Positions 34,691 to 43,278 of a stretch of 64,000 bases of DNA are shown one piece after another. This stretch comes from Chryseobacterium sp. MYb7 (GTDB taxonomy: Bacteria > Bacteroidota > Bacteroidia > Flavobacteriales > Weeksellaceae), in contig NZ_PCOU01000009.1 of NCBI RefSeq assembly GCF_002979455.1, positions 1-64,000 on the forward strand, in the 5' to 3' direction. The notes below the pieces were generated by a model, which did not search any database, was not told the origin of the DNA, and saw nothing but the letters and a program-made list of their open reading frames with translations. Both the position numbers and the translations under genes were made by a program. The stretch's first letter is position 1. The number at the start of each line of letters is the position of its first letter.

Positions 34691-35434
34691 ATGGAATTTT
34701 CTCCTTTTAATCCTGTGATCAAACTTTGCCTGCAAGGAATGGGCTTTGAAGATAAAGGAATGCCTGAAGAAGCGGCTCAATTATTTTTACAAGCCTGGGA
34801 AAAAGGTTCGGATGATCATGAAAAGTTTTTGGCGGCTCATTATGTATCACGTCATCAGAAAACCACTGCTGATCAGTTAAAATGGCTTGAAACTTCTTTA
34901 GAATTTGCCCTGAAAATCAATGATGACACCGTTAAAAGTGCTTTGCCTTCTCTTTATCTGAATATTTCCAAATGCTATGAGGATTTAAGAGATAGGGAAA
35001 AATCAAAAAAGAATGCTGAGTTATCATTGTTACTTAAAAATCATCCGTCTGATAAAGGATCCTTTTACCACGGTACAAAAGCTGATTTACAGATTGGAGA
35101 CCTGTTGACAGCAGGCGGAAATTCTAATTATCAATCGGAATTAAAAATGAATCATATTTACTTCACTGCTTTAACCCATGGAGCCGGGCTGGCTGCAGCA
35201 TTGGCAAAAGGTGATGGAGCAGAGCGTGTATATATTGTGGAACCAACAGGGAATTTTGAAAATGATCCCAATGTCACAGATAAAAAGTTTCCCGGAAATC
35301 CCACCCGTTCTTACCGTTCCGAAATGCCTCTGAAAATTATTGGAGAGATTACAGAATGGACTAAACCAGGTTCTGAAGATCTTCAAAGATTTCGTGAAAA
35401 ATTAGATAATAGTAAAGGAGAAATCATTAATTAA
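34691..35434 (+). CDS. arr: NAD+ rifampin ADP-ribosyltransferase (Arr) with N-terminal helical domain
   Basis: The C-terminal 125 residues of this 247-aa protein are the Arr enzyme: FYHGTKADLQIGDLLTAGG, HIYFTALTHGAGLAAALAKG, RVYIVEPTGNFENDPNVTDK and PTRSYRSEMPLKIIGEI. Arr transfers ADP-ribose from NAD+ to the C23 hydroxyl of rifamycins and inactivates them. Typical Arr proteins are about 140 aa. Here residues 1-115 form an extra tetratricopeptide-like helical domain (MPEEAAQLFLQAWEKGSDDH, LPSLYLNISKCYEDLRDREK). It is monocistronic between two terminators. Resistance is predicted from family, not shown. Confidence 0.9.
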   Translation: MEFSPFNPVIKLCLQGMGFEDKGMPEEAAQLFLQAWEKGSDDHEKFLAAHYVSRHQKTTADQLKWLETSLEFALKINDDTVKSALPSLYLNISKCYEDLRDREKSKKNAELSLLLKNHPSDKGSFYHGTKADLQIGDLLTAGGNSNYQSELKMNHIYFTALTHGAGLAAALAKGDGAERVYIVEPTGNFENDPNVTDKKFPGNPTRSYRSEMPLKIIGEITEWTKPGSEDLQRFREKLDNSKGEIIN

Positions 35435-35524
35435 TTCTTCGATGACAATGAAAATATCTGATTATGATTATACTCATAAAGTACCGGATAAATCTTTTCT
35501 TAGATTTGAAACAAGTTTTTCATT

Positions 35525-35578
35525 TATCCAATAGTTGGGGTCTCTCGGTCAGAGATTTTTCTATTGGATAATTTTTTT
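35525..35578 (+). terminator. Terminator after arr
   Basis: TATCCAATAG pairs with CTATTGGATA, with an inner TCTCT/AGAGA helix, followed by a T run. Confidence 0.8.
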
Positions 35579-35663
35579 GTAAAGTAATTTTCCCTTTTCT
35601 AAAATTGAAAGGATTGATTTAGTCTCGGATAAAATACAGACAAAGCCTTTTTAAGCCTGAAAT

Positions 35664-36635
35664 TTATAAATAATAACAATTATCAGATTTTGTTGAGAGA
35701 TCAGAAGTTGTCCTTTTGATGGTTTCCATTAATTTTTTCGCAGCAAATATTCCCATTTCGTATCCATTATTGATTTGATACTCATACGTTTCATCCAAAT
35801 ATTTCGGAAGAGTTCCTTCACTTATCGCAACCACCTTTTTATTCGTATTGTTAAGGCTTCTTTTGATTAGTGAGCTGTGAAGCCCCATCAATGTTTCGTC
35901 ACTCATGGCAAAAAAACCATCAAATGAATGATCATCTAAAAAAATATCAAGTTTCTGTTTTACAATATCAGCAGATTTACAGAATATGATTTCCAATTGG
36001 ATGTCAGAAGATTGGCTGATTTTGTTTTCAAATGATCTGAGCCTGCTTTGAGTAATTTCAAGATTTTCATCACCAAAAATAGCCAGTATATTTTTGCAGC
36101 CTTGATCAATTAGCTTTTGGGCACACAGTTCGGCTGTTTTTATATTGTCAAAAATTACAGATTCGAAACTCTGCTGAGGAACAGTTTTGTCGAAAATAAT
36201 AACCGGAATTTCCATTTCCTTCAGTTTTTTCAAATGCTCACCATCTTTTGTCTCCTTTGTTAATGAAATCAGAATGCCATCCACCCTGGAATTGATGCAG
36301 GTTTCTATATGTTCTTTTTCTGTCTCATAAGAATCATCGGATGATAATATGAAAAAGCGATATCCTTCTTTATTAAGAACTGATGAAATACCATTAATGA
36401 TTGATGGTAAAAAGAATATGGAAATTTCCGGAACAATAAGGCCAATCACCTTAGAAGAATTTTTCCTGAAACTGATGGCAAAATCATTCGGAACGTAATT
36501 AAACGTTTCGGCGGCTTCCTTCACTTTGAGCTTAACAGAACTGCTTATATCAGGATGATCCTTTAATGCTCTGGAAACTGTGGAAGTACTAATGTTGAGC
36601 ATCTTCGCAAGATCTTTTATGGTAGTTCTTTTCAT
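35664..36635 (-). CDS. LacI family transcriptional regulator
   Basis: The 323-aa protein has the LacI helix-turn-helix and hinge (residues 1-60; TIKDLAKMLNISTSTVSRAL). The periplasmic-binding-like effector domain follows (VIGLIVPEISIFFLPSIING, NSRVDGILISLTKE, FDGFFAMSDETLMGLHSSLI). It is transcribed away from the TonB receptor/hydrolase/kinase/transporter operon. A LacI-type operator lies in between, so it is the likely repressor of that operon, released by a sugar or sugar phosphate. The sugar (probably sucrose or a product) is inferred from the operon content. Confidence 0.92.
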   Translation of the reverse strand: MKRTTIKDLAKMLNISTSTVSRALKDHPDISSSVKLKVKEAAETFNYVPNDFAISFRKNSSKVIGLIVPEISIFFLPSIINGISSVLNKEGYRFFILSSDDSYETEKEHIETCINSRVDGILISLTKETKDGEHLKKLKEMEIPVIIFDKTVPQQSFESVIFDNIKTAELCAQKLIDQGCKNILAIFGDENLEITQSRLRSFENKISQSSDIQLEIIFCKSADIVKQKLDIFLDDHSFDGFFAMSDETLMGLHSSLIKRSLNNTNKKVVAISEGTLPKYLDETYEYQINNGYEMGIFAAKKLMETIKRTTSDLSTKSDNCYYL

Positions 36636-36763
36636 TTTAAGAAGTTCGTGTCAATTATTGGGAGAAATTAAGAATAATTGTACTAAAACATTTTGTTAAT
36701 ATTTGTTAAATAAACACTAGTGATTTGTTAATTAAAAGTTAATTCGACGAAAACTTATCAACT

Positions 36764-36786
36764 GCAACCGTTTGCGCAACCGTTTG
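36764..36786 (+). promoter_or_regulatory. LacI-type operator
   Basis: GCAACCGTTTG occurs twice, at 36764-36774 and 36776-36786. The junction CGTTTGCGCAACCG is a near-palindrome around a central GCGC, the form expected for LacI-family operators. It lies between the divergent regulator and TonB receptor genes, about 93 bases before the receptor ATG. Confidence 0.75.
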
Positions 36787-36878
36787 AAATTAATACTGTG
36801 TTCATACCCTGTTCAAAATCCCTTTTCGAAACACTAAAAAAAATACTTTTGAGACATAACAAAAAATTAGAAAATACT

Positions 36879-39296
36879 ATGGAAGCACAAGTGATAAAGA
36901 AATTGCTGATTTTAGGAACCATTAATACAGCTGCTTTTATGTTCTCTCAGGATACGGTTCATGATACAATATCAGCCAGAAATAAAATCATAGATGAAGT
37001 TGTTATTACAGGTAATTCCAATCCTAAATCTTCCATTAAGACAAGTACTTCAATTTCAACGTTAAAACAAGCTGATATTATCAATTCAGCACCAAGAACT
37101 ACAGCTGAAATTTTTAGAACGATCCCGGGAATCCGCAGTGAATCTTCAGGAGGTGAAGGAAACTCGAATATTACGGTAAGAGGAGTTCCTGTATCTGCAG
37201 GAGGATCAAGATATCTTCTGATTCAGGAGGATGGTCTTCCGGTAATGCAGTTTGGAGATATTGCTTTTGGAACGCAGGACCAGTTTACAAGATTTGATTC
37301 TTTTGTATCCAGGGTTGAAGCATTGAGAGGAGGTTCTGCATCAGTTTTTGCATCAAATTCACCGGCAGGGATTATCAATTTTATTACCAAAACGGGAGAA
37401 AAGAAGGGAGGAAGCATCACCCAGCAGGTAGGTTTGAATTATAACAACTTCAGAACAGATATAGACTACGGAACTCCTCTGGGCAAAGACTTTTATATTG
37501 GAGTAGGCGGCTTTTACAGAGGTGGAGACGGTCCCAGAAAAACAGGATATACTTCTAATAACGGAGGGCAGTTTCGTTTGTCTTTACTAAAGAAATTCGA
37601 AAAAGGGAGTATCCGAGTTTATGGTAAATATCTCGATGACAGAACTGCAGCCTATATGCCAATGCCGATCGCAGTTTCAGGTTCAGATGCCAATCCTGAT
37701 TACAGCTCTCTAAGCAATTATAATATCTTAACAGGGGCTCTTCAGTCTTCTCATTTTAAAAATGATCTTACTTTTGGAGGGAATGGGCAGATTCTTAAAA
37801 GTGATATCCGTGATGGAATGCATTCCGTATCTAAGACGGTAGGTTTGGAATTTAATTATGATCTGGGAGCCGGATGGAAATTAGATGCTAAGGCAAGATA
37901 TGTAGCAAATGACGGACAGTTTTTAGCACCTTTCCCTGCTGCAGTGGGAAGCAAATCCGAAATTCTGGAATCTGTTGCCGGATATGGAAGTGCAGTCTAT
38001 GCAGGAACCAGCACAGCCGTAGATAACGATAGAAAATATATGAAAACAGTTTTATTCAATACCAAACTGAATAATCTGAACAACTTTTTCAGCGATTTAA
38101 ACATTAGTAAAAAATGGAATAAAGTAAAACTCAATGCCGGAGTGTATAACAGCAGACAAAACATCAACCTGTCCTGGAACTGGAATACCTATCTGATGGA
38201 AGTTTCCGATAATAATGCAAGATTAGTAGATATTATCAGCAATACAGGAACGAAAATTACAGATAACGGCCTGCTTCACTATGGAGTTCCGGATTGGGGA
38301 GGCGTGAATAGAAATTACGACACAAAGTATTCTGTGATTGCCCCTCATGCTCAAGTGGAAATTAATCCCATTGCGAACTTGACCTTTGATCTTGGAGTAC
38401 GATACGATTTTGGAAATGTATCAGGAAGTTTTTCCGGAACAAAAAATACAACACGTATCATTGATGTGAATCAAAACGGAATTATTGAAACTCCTGAACT
38501 TTCAGTGGCTGTGGTAGACGGAACCGTTCCTGTTGATTATAAATATACTATTTTCGGATACTCATTTGGAGCCAATTATGCCCTAAATTCTCATCATGCA
38601 GTTTTTGCCAGAGTAAGCCAGGGAGGAAGTGCTTCTGCCGACAGAATTCTTTTTGCAGGATACAATTATACCAATAATGATGATCCTGCTTTAGATGCTG
38701 TAAAAGTGAATAAACTCAATCAGATTGAAGCCGGTTATAAAGTAAGAGGAGCTAATTATTTTCTGAATACTACTTTCTTTTATGCAAAAACCATTGAGGC
38801 CAACTATGAAGCAACCACACAGCTGAGAACAGAAAACAAATATCAGTCCTGGGGAATTGAGTTTGATGGATTTTATAAGATCAATAAATATTTCGATATC
38901 AAAGCCGGTCTTACTTATACGCATGCCGAAATTAAAAATGCAATCGATCCGGCAATAATCGGCAATATGCCGAGAAGAACTCCCAAGCTGATGTATTCAT
39001 TTAATCCTAATGTCAATATAGAAAAGCTGAGCTTTGGTTTCTTTGCTGTAGGATCTACAAAAGCATTTACTCAGGATAGCAATAAATTGATTATGCCGGG
39101 CTATATCATTATAAATCCATACATCTCATACAGATTGTTACATAATCTGACACTGAATGTGAATGCTAATAATGTGTTTAATGCACTTGCCATTACCGAA
39201 GCAGAAGAAGGATCACTACAGGGAACCAACGGAATTGTCAGAGCGAGAACACTGCCGGGAAGAACAATAGGAGCAAGTGTAAAATTTGATTTCTAA
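36879..39296 (+). CDS. TonB-dependent receptor of the putative sucrose locus
   Basis: The 805-aa protein has a signal peptide (MEAQVIKKLLILGTINTAAF...), a TonB-box-like IDEVVITGNSN, and a plug domain with TVRGVPVSAGGSRYLLIQED and SNSPAGIINFITKTG. The beta-barrel ends RTIGASVKFDF. There is no SusC-type carboxypeptidase domain and no SusD gene. It resembles single-component sugar TonB receptors such as those of Xanthomonas sucrose loci in layout. It is the first gene of a four-gene operon behind a LacI operator. ATG 36879 is chosen; an upstream in-frame start at 36798 would precede the signal peptide. Confidence 0.88.
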   Translation: MEAQVIKKLLILGTINTAAFMFSQDTVHDTISARNKIIDEVVITGNSNPKSSIKTSTSISTLKQADIINSAPRTTAEIFRTIPGIRSESSGGEGNSNITVRGVPVSAGGSRYLLIQEDGLPVMQFGDIAFGTQDQFTRFDSFVSRVEALRGGSASVFASNSPAGIINFITKTGEKKGGSITQQVGLNYNNFRTDIDYGTPLGKDFYIGVGGFYRGGDGPRKTGYTSNNGGQFRLSLLKKFEKGSIRVYGKYLDDRTAAYMPMPIAVSGSDANPDYSSLSNYNILTGALQSSHFKNDLTFGGNGQILKSDIRDGMHSVSKTVGLEFNYDLGAGWKLDAKARYVANDGQFLAPFPAAVGSKSEILESVAGYGSAVYAGTSTAVDNDRKYMKTVLFNTKLNNLNNFFSDLNISKKWNKVKLNAGVYNSRQNINLSWNWNTYLMEVSDNNARLVDIISNTGTKITDNGLLHYGVPDWGGVNRNYDTKYSVIAPHAQVEINPIANLTFDLGVRYDFGNVSGSFSGTKNTTRIIDVNQNGIIETPELSVAVVDGTVPVDYKYTIFGYSFGANYALNSHHAVFARVSQGGSASADRILFAGYNYTNNDDPALDAVKVNKLNQIEAGYKVRGANYFLNTTFFYAKTIEANYEATTQLRTENKYQSWGIEFDGFYKINKYFDIKAGLTYTHAEIKNAIDPAIIGNMPRRTPKLMYSFNPNVNIEKLSFGFFAVGSTKAFTQDSNKLIMPGYIIINPYISYRLLHNLTLNVNANNVFNALAITEAEEGSLQGTNGIVRARTLPGRTIGASVKFDF

Positions 39297-39338
39297 TTTG
39301 ATAATCATTACGATAATTAAAAATAACTTATTCATAAT

Positions 39339-40460
39339 ATGTTTACACAAAAAGCTTTACAGGTTATAGAACAGTCCATTTCAGAAGAGGGAATTCTTGC
39401 CTCTTGTAAAAGAAAGGATAACTATGCCAGAGTATGGTCCAGAGATTCTATGATGACAGGAATTACCGGTATTTTAATCAAAAATCAGGCAATTACAGAG
39501 GGCTTGAAGAAATCAATAAAAACACTTGTAAAGCATCAGGCTGAAAATGGTCAGATCCCTTCGAATGTTGTTGGTGAAGAAGTCAGCTATGGAACATTGG
39601 TAGGACGAACAGATGCGACGGTTTGGTGGATTATCGGAGCTTGTGAATATATCTTGTATACCGAAGATGAAGATTTAAAAGAGGCTTTAAAAGAAAAAAT
39701 AAATAAAGCATTTTCATGTTTGAAGACTTGGGAATTCAACCAAAGAGGTTTACTTTACAGTCCGCTGGGAGGGAACTGGGCAGATGAATATGTCACATCA
39801 GGTTATGTTTTATATGATAATGTACTCCGCTACTGGGCATTCAAAAGTGCAGCAAAGGTATATGAAGATGCACACCTGCAATCTCTCACTGAAACAACCA
39901 AAGAGCTGATAGAAAACAATTTCAGTAAGAGCGGTATTCATGCAGAACGATATCATGAAACTGCTTATCAAAAAGCCAATAAAACACCTTATTTATGGGC
40001 ATCATTGAATGCAAATGGGTATGATGAAAGATTTGATCTGGCAGGAAATGCTTTAGCTGTTTTTTTAGGGTTGAACCTAAATTTAGATGCCTTCACTCTT
40101 TTTTTGGAAAAATTAAAACTTGAGTTTGGTCATTGGATGCTGCCCGTATTTTATCCCATTATTTTCCCTGAAGACGCCGACTGGAATTTATTGGAAAACA
40201 ATTACAGTTATCAATTTAAAAATCAGCCTTATCATTTTCATAACGGCGGATCATGGCCCATATACCTTGGCTGGCTTTGTCTGGGACTGAAAAAAAGAGG
40301 ATATGATAAAATGCCTTTAGAAATTCTACACCAATACGAAAAACTCCTCAAGGAGAAAGGTTCAGATTTCAGAGAATATTATTCTACAGACCAGCTAATC
40401 CCTGCAGGAACTGAATTTCTTTGCTTTTCAGCCTGCGGTTATCTTCTGATGAAGATCTAG
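39339..40460 (+). CDS. GH100-like (alpha/alpha)6-barrel glycoside hydrolase, putative invertase
   Basis: The 373-aa protein has no signal peptide. It shows an alpha/alpha-barrel hydrolase pattern: NYARVWSRDSMMTGITGILI, LVGRTDATVWWIIGACEYIL, LLYSPLGGNWADEYVTSGYV and FHNGGSWPIYLGWLCLGLKK. The Arg-Asp pair (WSRDS) and GGNWADEY match alkaline/neutral invertases (GH100) and related amylo-1,6-glucosidase-like enzymes. Being cytoplasmic and next to an SLC45-like transporter, hydrolysis of imported sucrose to glucose and fructose is the best guess. It starts 42 bases after the receptor gene. Confidence 0.75.
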   Translation: MFTQKALQVIEQSISEEGILASCKRKDNYARVWSRDSMMTGITGILIKNQAITEGLKKSIKTLVKHQAENGQIPSNVVGEEVSYGTLVGRTDATVWWIIGACEYILYTEDEDLKEALKEKINKAFSCLKTWEFNQRGLLYSPLGGNWADEYVTSGYVLYDNVLRYWAFKSAAKVYEDAHLQSLTETTKELIENNFSKSGIHAERYHETAYQKANKTPYLWASLNANGYDERFDLAGNALAVFLGLNLNLDAFTLFLEKLKLEFGHWMLPVFYPIIFPEDADWNLLENNYSYQFKNQPYHFHNGGSWPIYLGWLCLGLKKRGYDKMPLEILHQYEKLLKEKGSDFREYYSTDQLIPAGTEFLCFSACGYLLMKI

Positions 40461-40511
40461 TGTAAAGATCAGTATCAATACAATTTATATATTTAAAAAA
40501 CGGATTATAAG

Positions 40512-41156
40512 ATGATTGGAGATGTCATAAATTTGGAGCAAAAGCATTTGGATACGGCTGAAAATATTTATGAAAGAATAAAGAAAACCTTTCAGGTGTC
40601 TCAAAAATGGATTGTTGGAATTGGTGGGGAAAGTGGCAGTGGAAAATCAGTCACAGCCTTTGCTTTAAGAAAAATTTTAGAGGAAAAAGGGATAACAGGT
40701 CTGGTGATACAAATGGATGATTATTTTAAGCTTCCTCCCAAAAGTAATCATGAGAACAGACAAAAAAGCCTGAATAATGTCGGGGTGCATGAAGTATATC
40801 TGGATAAAATTCAGGAAACAATAAAGAATTTTAAAGAAAATGAATCTTTCATTACAAAACCTCTGATTCATTATGCTGAAAATTCTGTTTCAGAGGAAAT
40901 TCTTAATATAGAAGATATTCAGGTTCTTATTATTGAAGGAACTTACGTGTTGGATATTGATGATTTTGATGTAAGTATTTTTATTGACCGCACTTATAAA
41001 GATACTTATGAAAATCGAATGAAAAGAAACCGTGATGAACAAAGTGATTTTATCGAAAAAGTATTAGAGATTGAACATACAATCATTCGTCAGTTCAAAG
41101 AAAAAGCAGATCTGTTACTGGATAAAGAGTATCATATTATAAAGTCTAAGCTATGA
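40512..41156 (+). CDS. Uridine-kinase/phosphoribulokinase-like P-loop kinase
   Basis: The 214-aa protein has a Walker A motif in GIGGESGSGKSVTAFAL (about residues 36-50), the substrate-region aspartates VIQMDDYFKLPP, and the ENRMKRNRDEQ lid segment of the uridine kinase/PRK group. Its place inside a sugar operon, with the transporter gene overlapping by four bases, suggests a sugar rather than a nucleoside substrate. Phosphorylating the fructose or glucose released by the hydrolase is plausible. This is an inference; the family also includes uridine and pantothenate kinases. Confidence 0.75.
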   Translation: MIGDVINLEQKHLDTAENIYERIKKTFQVSQKWIVGIGGESGSGKSVTAFALRKILEEKGITGLVIQMDDYFKLPPKSNHENRQKSLNNVGVHEVYLDKIQETIKNFKENESFITKPLIHYAENSVSEEILNIEDIQVLIIEGTYVLDIDDFDVSIFIDRTYKDTYENRMKRNRDEQSDFIEKVLEIEHTIIRQFKEKADLLLDKEYHIIKSKL

Positions 41157-42544
41157 ATAAGAAAATAATACCAAGAATGAGTTTCTGGCAGATATGGAAT
41201 ATGAATGTAGGGTTTTTCGGCATTCAGTATAGCTTTGGGCTGCAGCAGACTGCTGTGAATCCGTTATATTCTTTTTTAGGGGCGCATGCAGATCAGCTTC
41301 CTATTCTTAATCTGGCAGGTCCTGTTACAGGATTGCTTATCCAACCGCTGATTGGAGCAATAAGTGATAAAACATGGAGTGTAAAATGGGGACGACGGAA
41401 ACCCTTTTTTCTGATGGGGGCTGTACTGTGCAGTCTTGCATTATTTCTTTTTCCGTTCAGCTCTTCAATCTGGATGGCAGTTGGGCTTCTCTGGGTTTTG
41501 GATGCTGCCAATAATACAGCTATGGAGCCGTACAGAGCATTTATAGGGGATAAACTCCCGGAAGAACAGCAGACTTTTGGCTTCCAGATGCAGAGTCTCT
41601 TTGTGGGAGGCGGAATTACACTGGCCAATCTTTCTCTTTTTATTTTTCAGAAAGACTTTGGAGGAAACACCGAAGTAGGAGGTATTCCTGAATGGGTTTA
41701 TTATTCATTCTTTTTGGGTTCTTTCTGGTCTGTCGCCTCTGTTTTATGGTCTGTGTACAAAACACCGGAAATTCCTCCGACAGACGAAGAACTTATTCAA
41801 CTGAAAGCTGAAAAAGAAAATGATACACTTTTTACACCATTTGTCGATATTTTTAAAGCTATTGTTAATATGCCAAAAATACTTTGGCAGCTGGCAATGG
41901 TGTATCTATTTCAATGGTACGCGCTTTTTTGTTATTGGCAATTTGTCACTCCAATGATCAAGCAGACGCTTTATCATATTTCGGAAACAGATGAAGAAAG
42001 TGCCAATTTATTGATCGAACTTTCAAAAAATAGACTTGCTGTATCTCAGGATGATCTGCTTTGGGCAAAAAATGTACTTAATCTTGTTGAAAAAGCAGTG
42101 GGACAGACAGGTCTTATGAATGGATTTTACAATTTTATTACATTGATTTCAGCACTTCTTCTGATTCCATTTGCCCTCCGATATTCTGCTAAAAATGTAT
42201 ATGCTTTCTGTCTGGTAGCCACAGGAGTATCATTGCTGATGTTACCATTCATCACCAATGAATATTTGATACTATTGCCTATGGTTCTCTTTGGTATTGG
42301 ATGGGCGGCTATGATGGGGCTTCCTTATTCTATGGTATCTCCATCGATTCCTGCTAGCAAAAGAGGTGTTTATATGGGAGTAATTAATATGATGATTGTG
42401 ATTCCCATGCTGATTCAGACCTTGACTTTTGGACCTGTTTACAAATATATTTTGGGCAGTAATCCCTCGGCAGCCATTATGGTAGCGGGAGTCTTGTTTT
42501 TGTTGGCCTCTTTTTCAGTAATTATGATGAAAATAAAAAAATAG
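41153..42544 (+). CDS. MFS sugar transporter, SLC45/sucrose-symporter-like
   Basis: The 463-aa protein has about 12 membrane segments and SLC45/GPH hallmarks: FWQIWNMNVGFFGIQYSFGL at the start, AISDKTWSVKWGRRKPFFLM (the GRRKPF loop), DAANNTAMEPYRAFIGD, and GIGWAAMMGLPYSMVSPSIP in the second half. Related proteins are proton-coupled sucrose or maltose importers in plants, animals and bacteria. It overlaps the kinase gene by four bases (ATGA) and ends the operon. Confidence 0.88.
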   Translation: MNKKIIPRMSFWQIWNMNVGFFGIQYSFGLQQTAVNPLYSFLGAHADQLPILNLAGPVTGLLIQPLIGAISDKTWSVKWGRRKPFFLMGAVLCSLALFLFPFSSSIWMAVGLLWVLDAANNTAMEPYRAFIGDKLPEEQQTFGFQMQSLFVGGGITLANLSLFIFQKDFGGNTEVGGIPEWVYYSFFLGSFWSVASVLWSVYKTPEIPPTDEELIQLKAEKENDTLFTPFVDIFKAIVNMPKILWQLAMVYLFQWYALFCYWQFVTPMIKQTLYHISETDEESANLLIELSKNRLAVSQDDLLWAKNVLNLVEKAVGQTGLMNGFYNFITLISALLLIPFALRYSAKNVYAFCLVATGVSLLMLPFITNEYLILLPMVLFGIGWAAMMGLPYSMVSPSIPASKRGVYMGVINMMIVIPMLIQTLTFGPVYKYILGSNPSAAIMVAGVLFLLASFSVIMMKIKK

Positions 42545-42587
42545 AAGCGAATTCTTTTTAAAAGTAATAATTGAATTCTTCGACTAT

Positions 42588-42848
42588 TTATTCATCAATA
42601 GAACTGAATGCCAGATGAGCGTAAAGTATGTTTTCATTCCCCTCTCTGGTCCATGTTCTGCCATTAATCAAGCCAAAAGCCAGCTTATTGATAGAATACA
42701 AATATTTTTCAATTTGCTGCCACTGTATTTCGTCTACATATGATTCTATATTTACCCAGTCACCAACAATCGGCATCGTTTCAAACTCTGCTGCAGGAAT
42801 GTCAATATCAATTTCCTTTAAATCATCAGACACAAAAACTACTTTCAT
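42588..42848 (-). CDS. Hypothetical protein, 86 aa
   Basis: A short soluble acidic protein (MKVVFVSDDLKEIDIDIPAA ... FGLINGRTWTREGNENILYA). There is no signal peptide, membrane segment or family I recognise. It is convergent with the sugar transporter gene, and the coding pattern looks real (full ATG-to-stop frame with balanced residues). Function unknown. Confidence 0.55.
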   Translation of the reverse strand: MKVVFVSDDLKEIDIDIPAAEFETMPIVGDWVNIESYVDEIQWQQIEKYLYSINKLAFGLINGRTWTREGNENILYAHLAFSSIDE

Positions 42849-42996
42849 ATTTAATATTTTAAATCAAATATAGTTAAACGGAAGTCATTTTATATTTATT
42901 TCTAAATATTTTAGTAAAATAGTCATAATAGTCAATTTTTTCCCTGTTATAAAGAGAATATTGTTATTTTAGTATCGAATTAAAATACTTAAAACC

Positions 42997-43181
42997 ATGA
43001 AAAATTTAAAGAAAATTTAAAGAAAATTTCAAGAGAGCAATTAAAATCAGTAAAGGGTGGAGCAACTCCAGTTGTTCAATGCAAAATTGGGTTTCATTAT
43101 GAGTGCAGATCAGTAGGAGTTTGTGATGATATGCAAGATCTGCATGACTGTTCATGCGAATGTGTTCCCAATAAAAAATAA
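42997..43181 (+). pseudogene. GG-leader small peptide (bacteriocin-like), frame broken by 11-bp duplication
   Basis: Reading from ATG 42997 reaches TAA at 43018-43020. The -1 frame then encodes KKISREQLKSVKGG, a typical flavobacterial double-glycine leader. A cysteine-rich core follows (VVQCKIGFHYECRSVGVCDD, then CSCECVPNKK), ending at 43181. The break is an 11-bp tandem duplication of AATTTAAAGAA; removing one copy restores an ordinary GG-leader peptide of about 57 aa. A slippery-looking AAATTTA (43002-43008) in the correct phase could in principle give a -1 ribosomal frameshift. No peptidase-ABC exporter gene is nearby. Confidence 0.65.
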
Positions 43182-43227
43182 ATTATTGACCCTCTGAAAA
43201 ATAGGGTTTTATTAAGCGAAAACAAAA

Positions 43228-43260
43228 ACAGCCGCAATTCATGTTGTGGCTGTCTTTTTT
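43228..43260 (+). terminator. Terminator after the GG-leader gene
   Basis: ACAGCCGCAA pairs with TTGTGGCTGT over TTCATG (one G-U pair), then CTTTTTT. Its survival supports a transcript from the broken peptide gene. Confidence 0.82.
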
Positions 43261-43278
43261 GAAATCAAATATCGAGTA

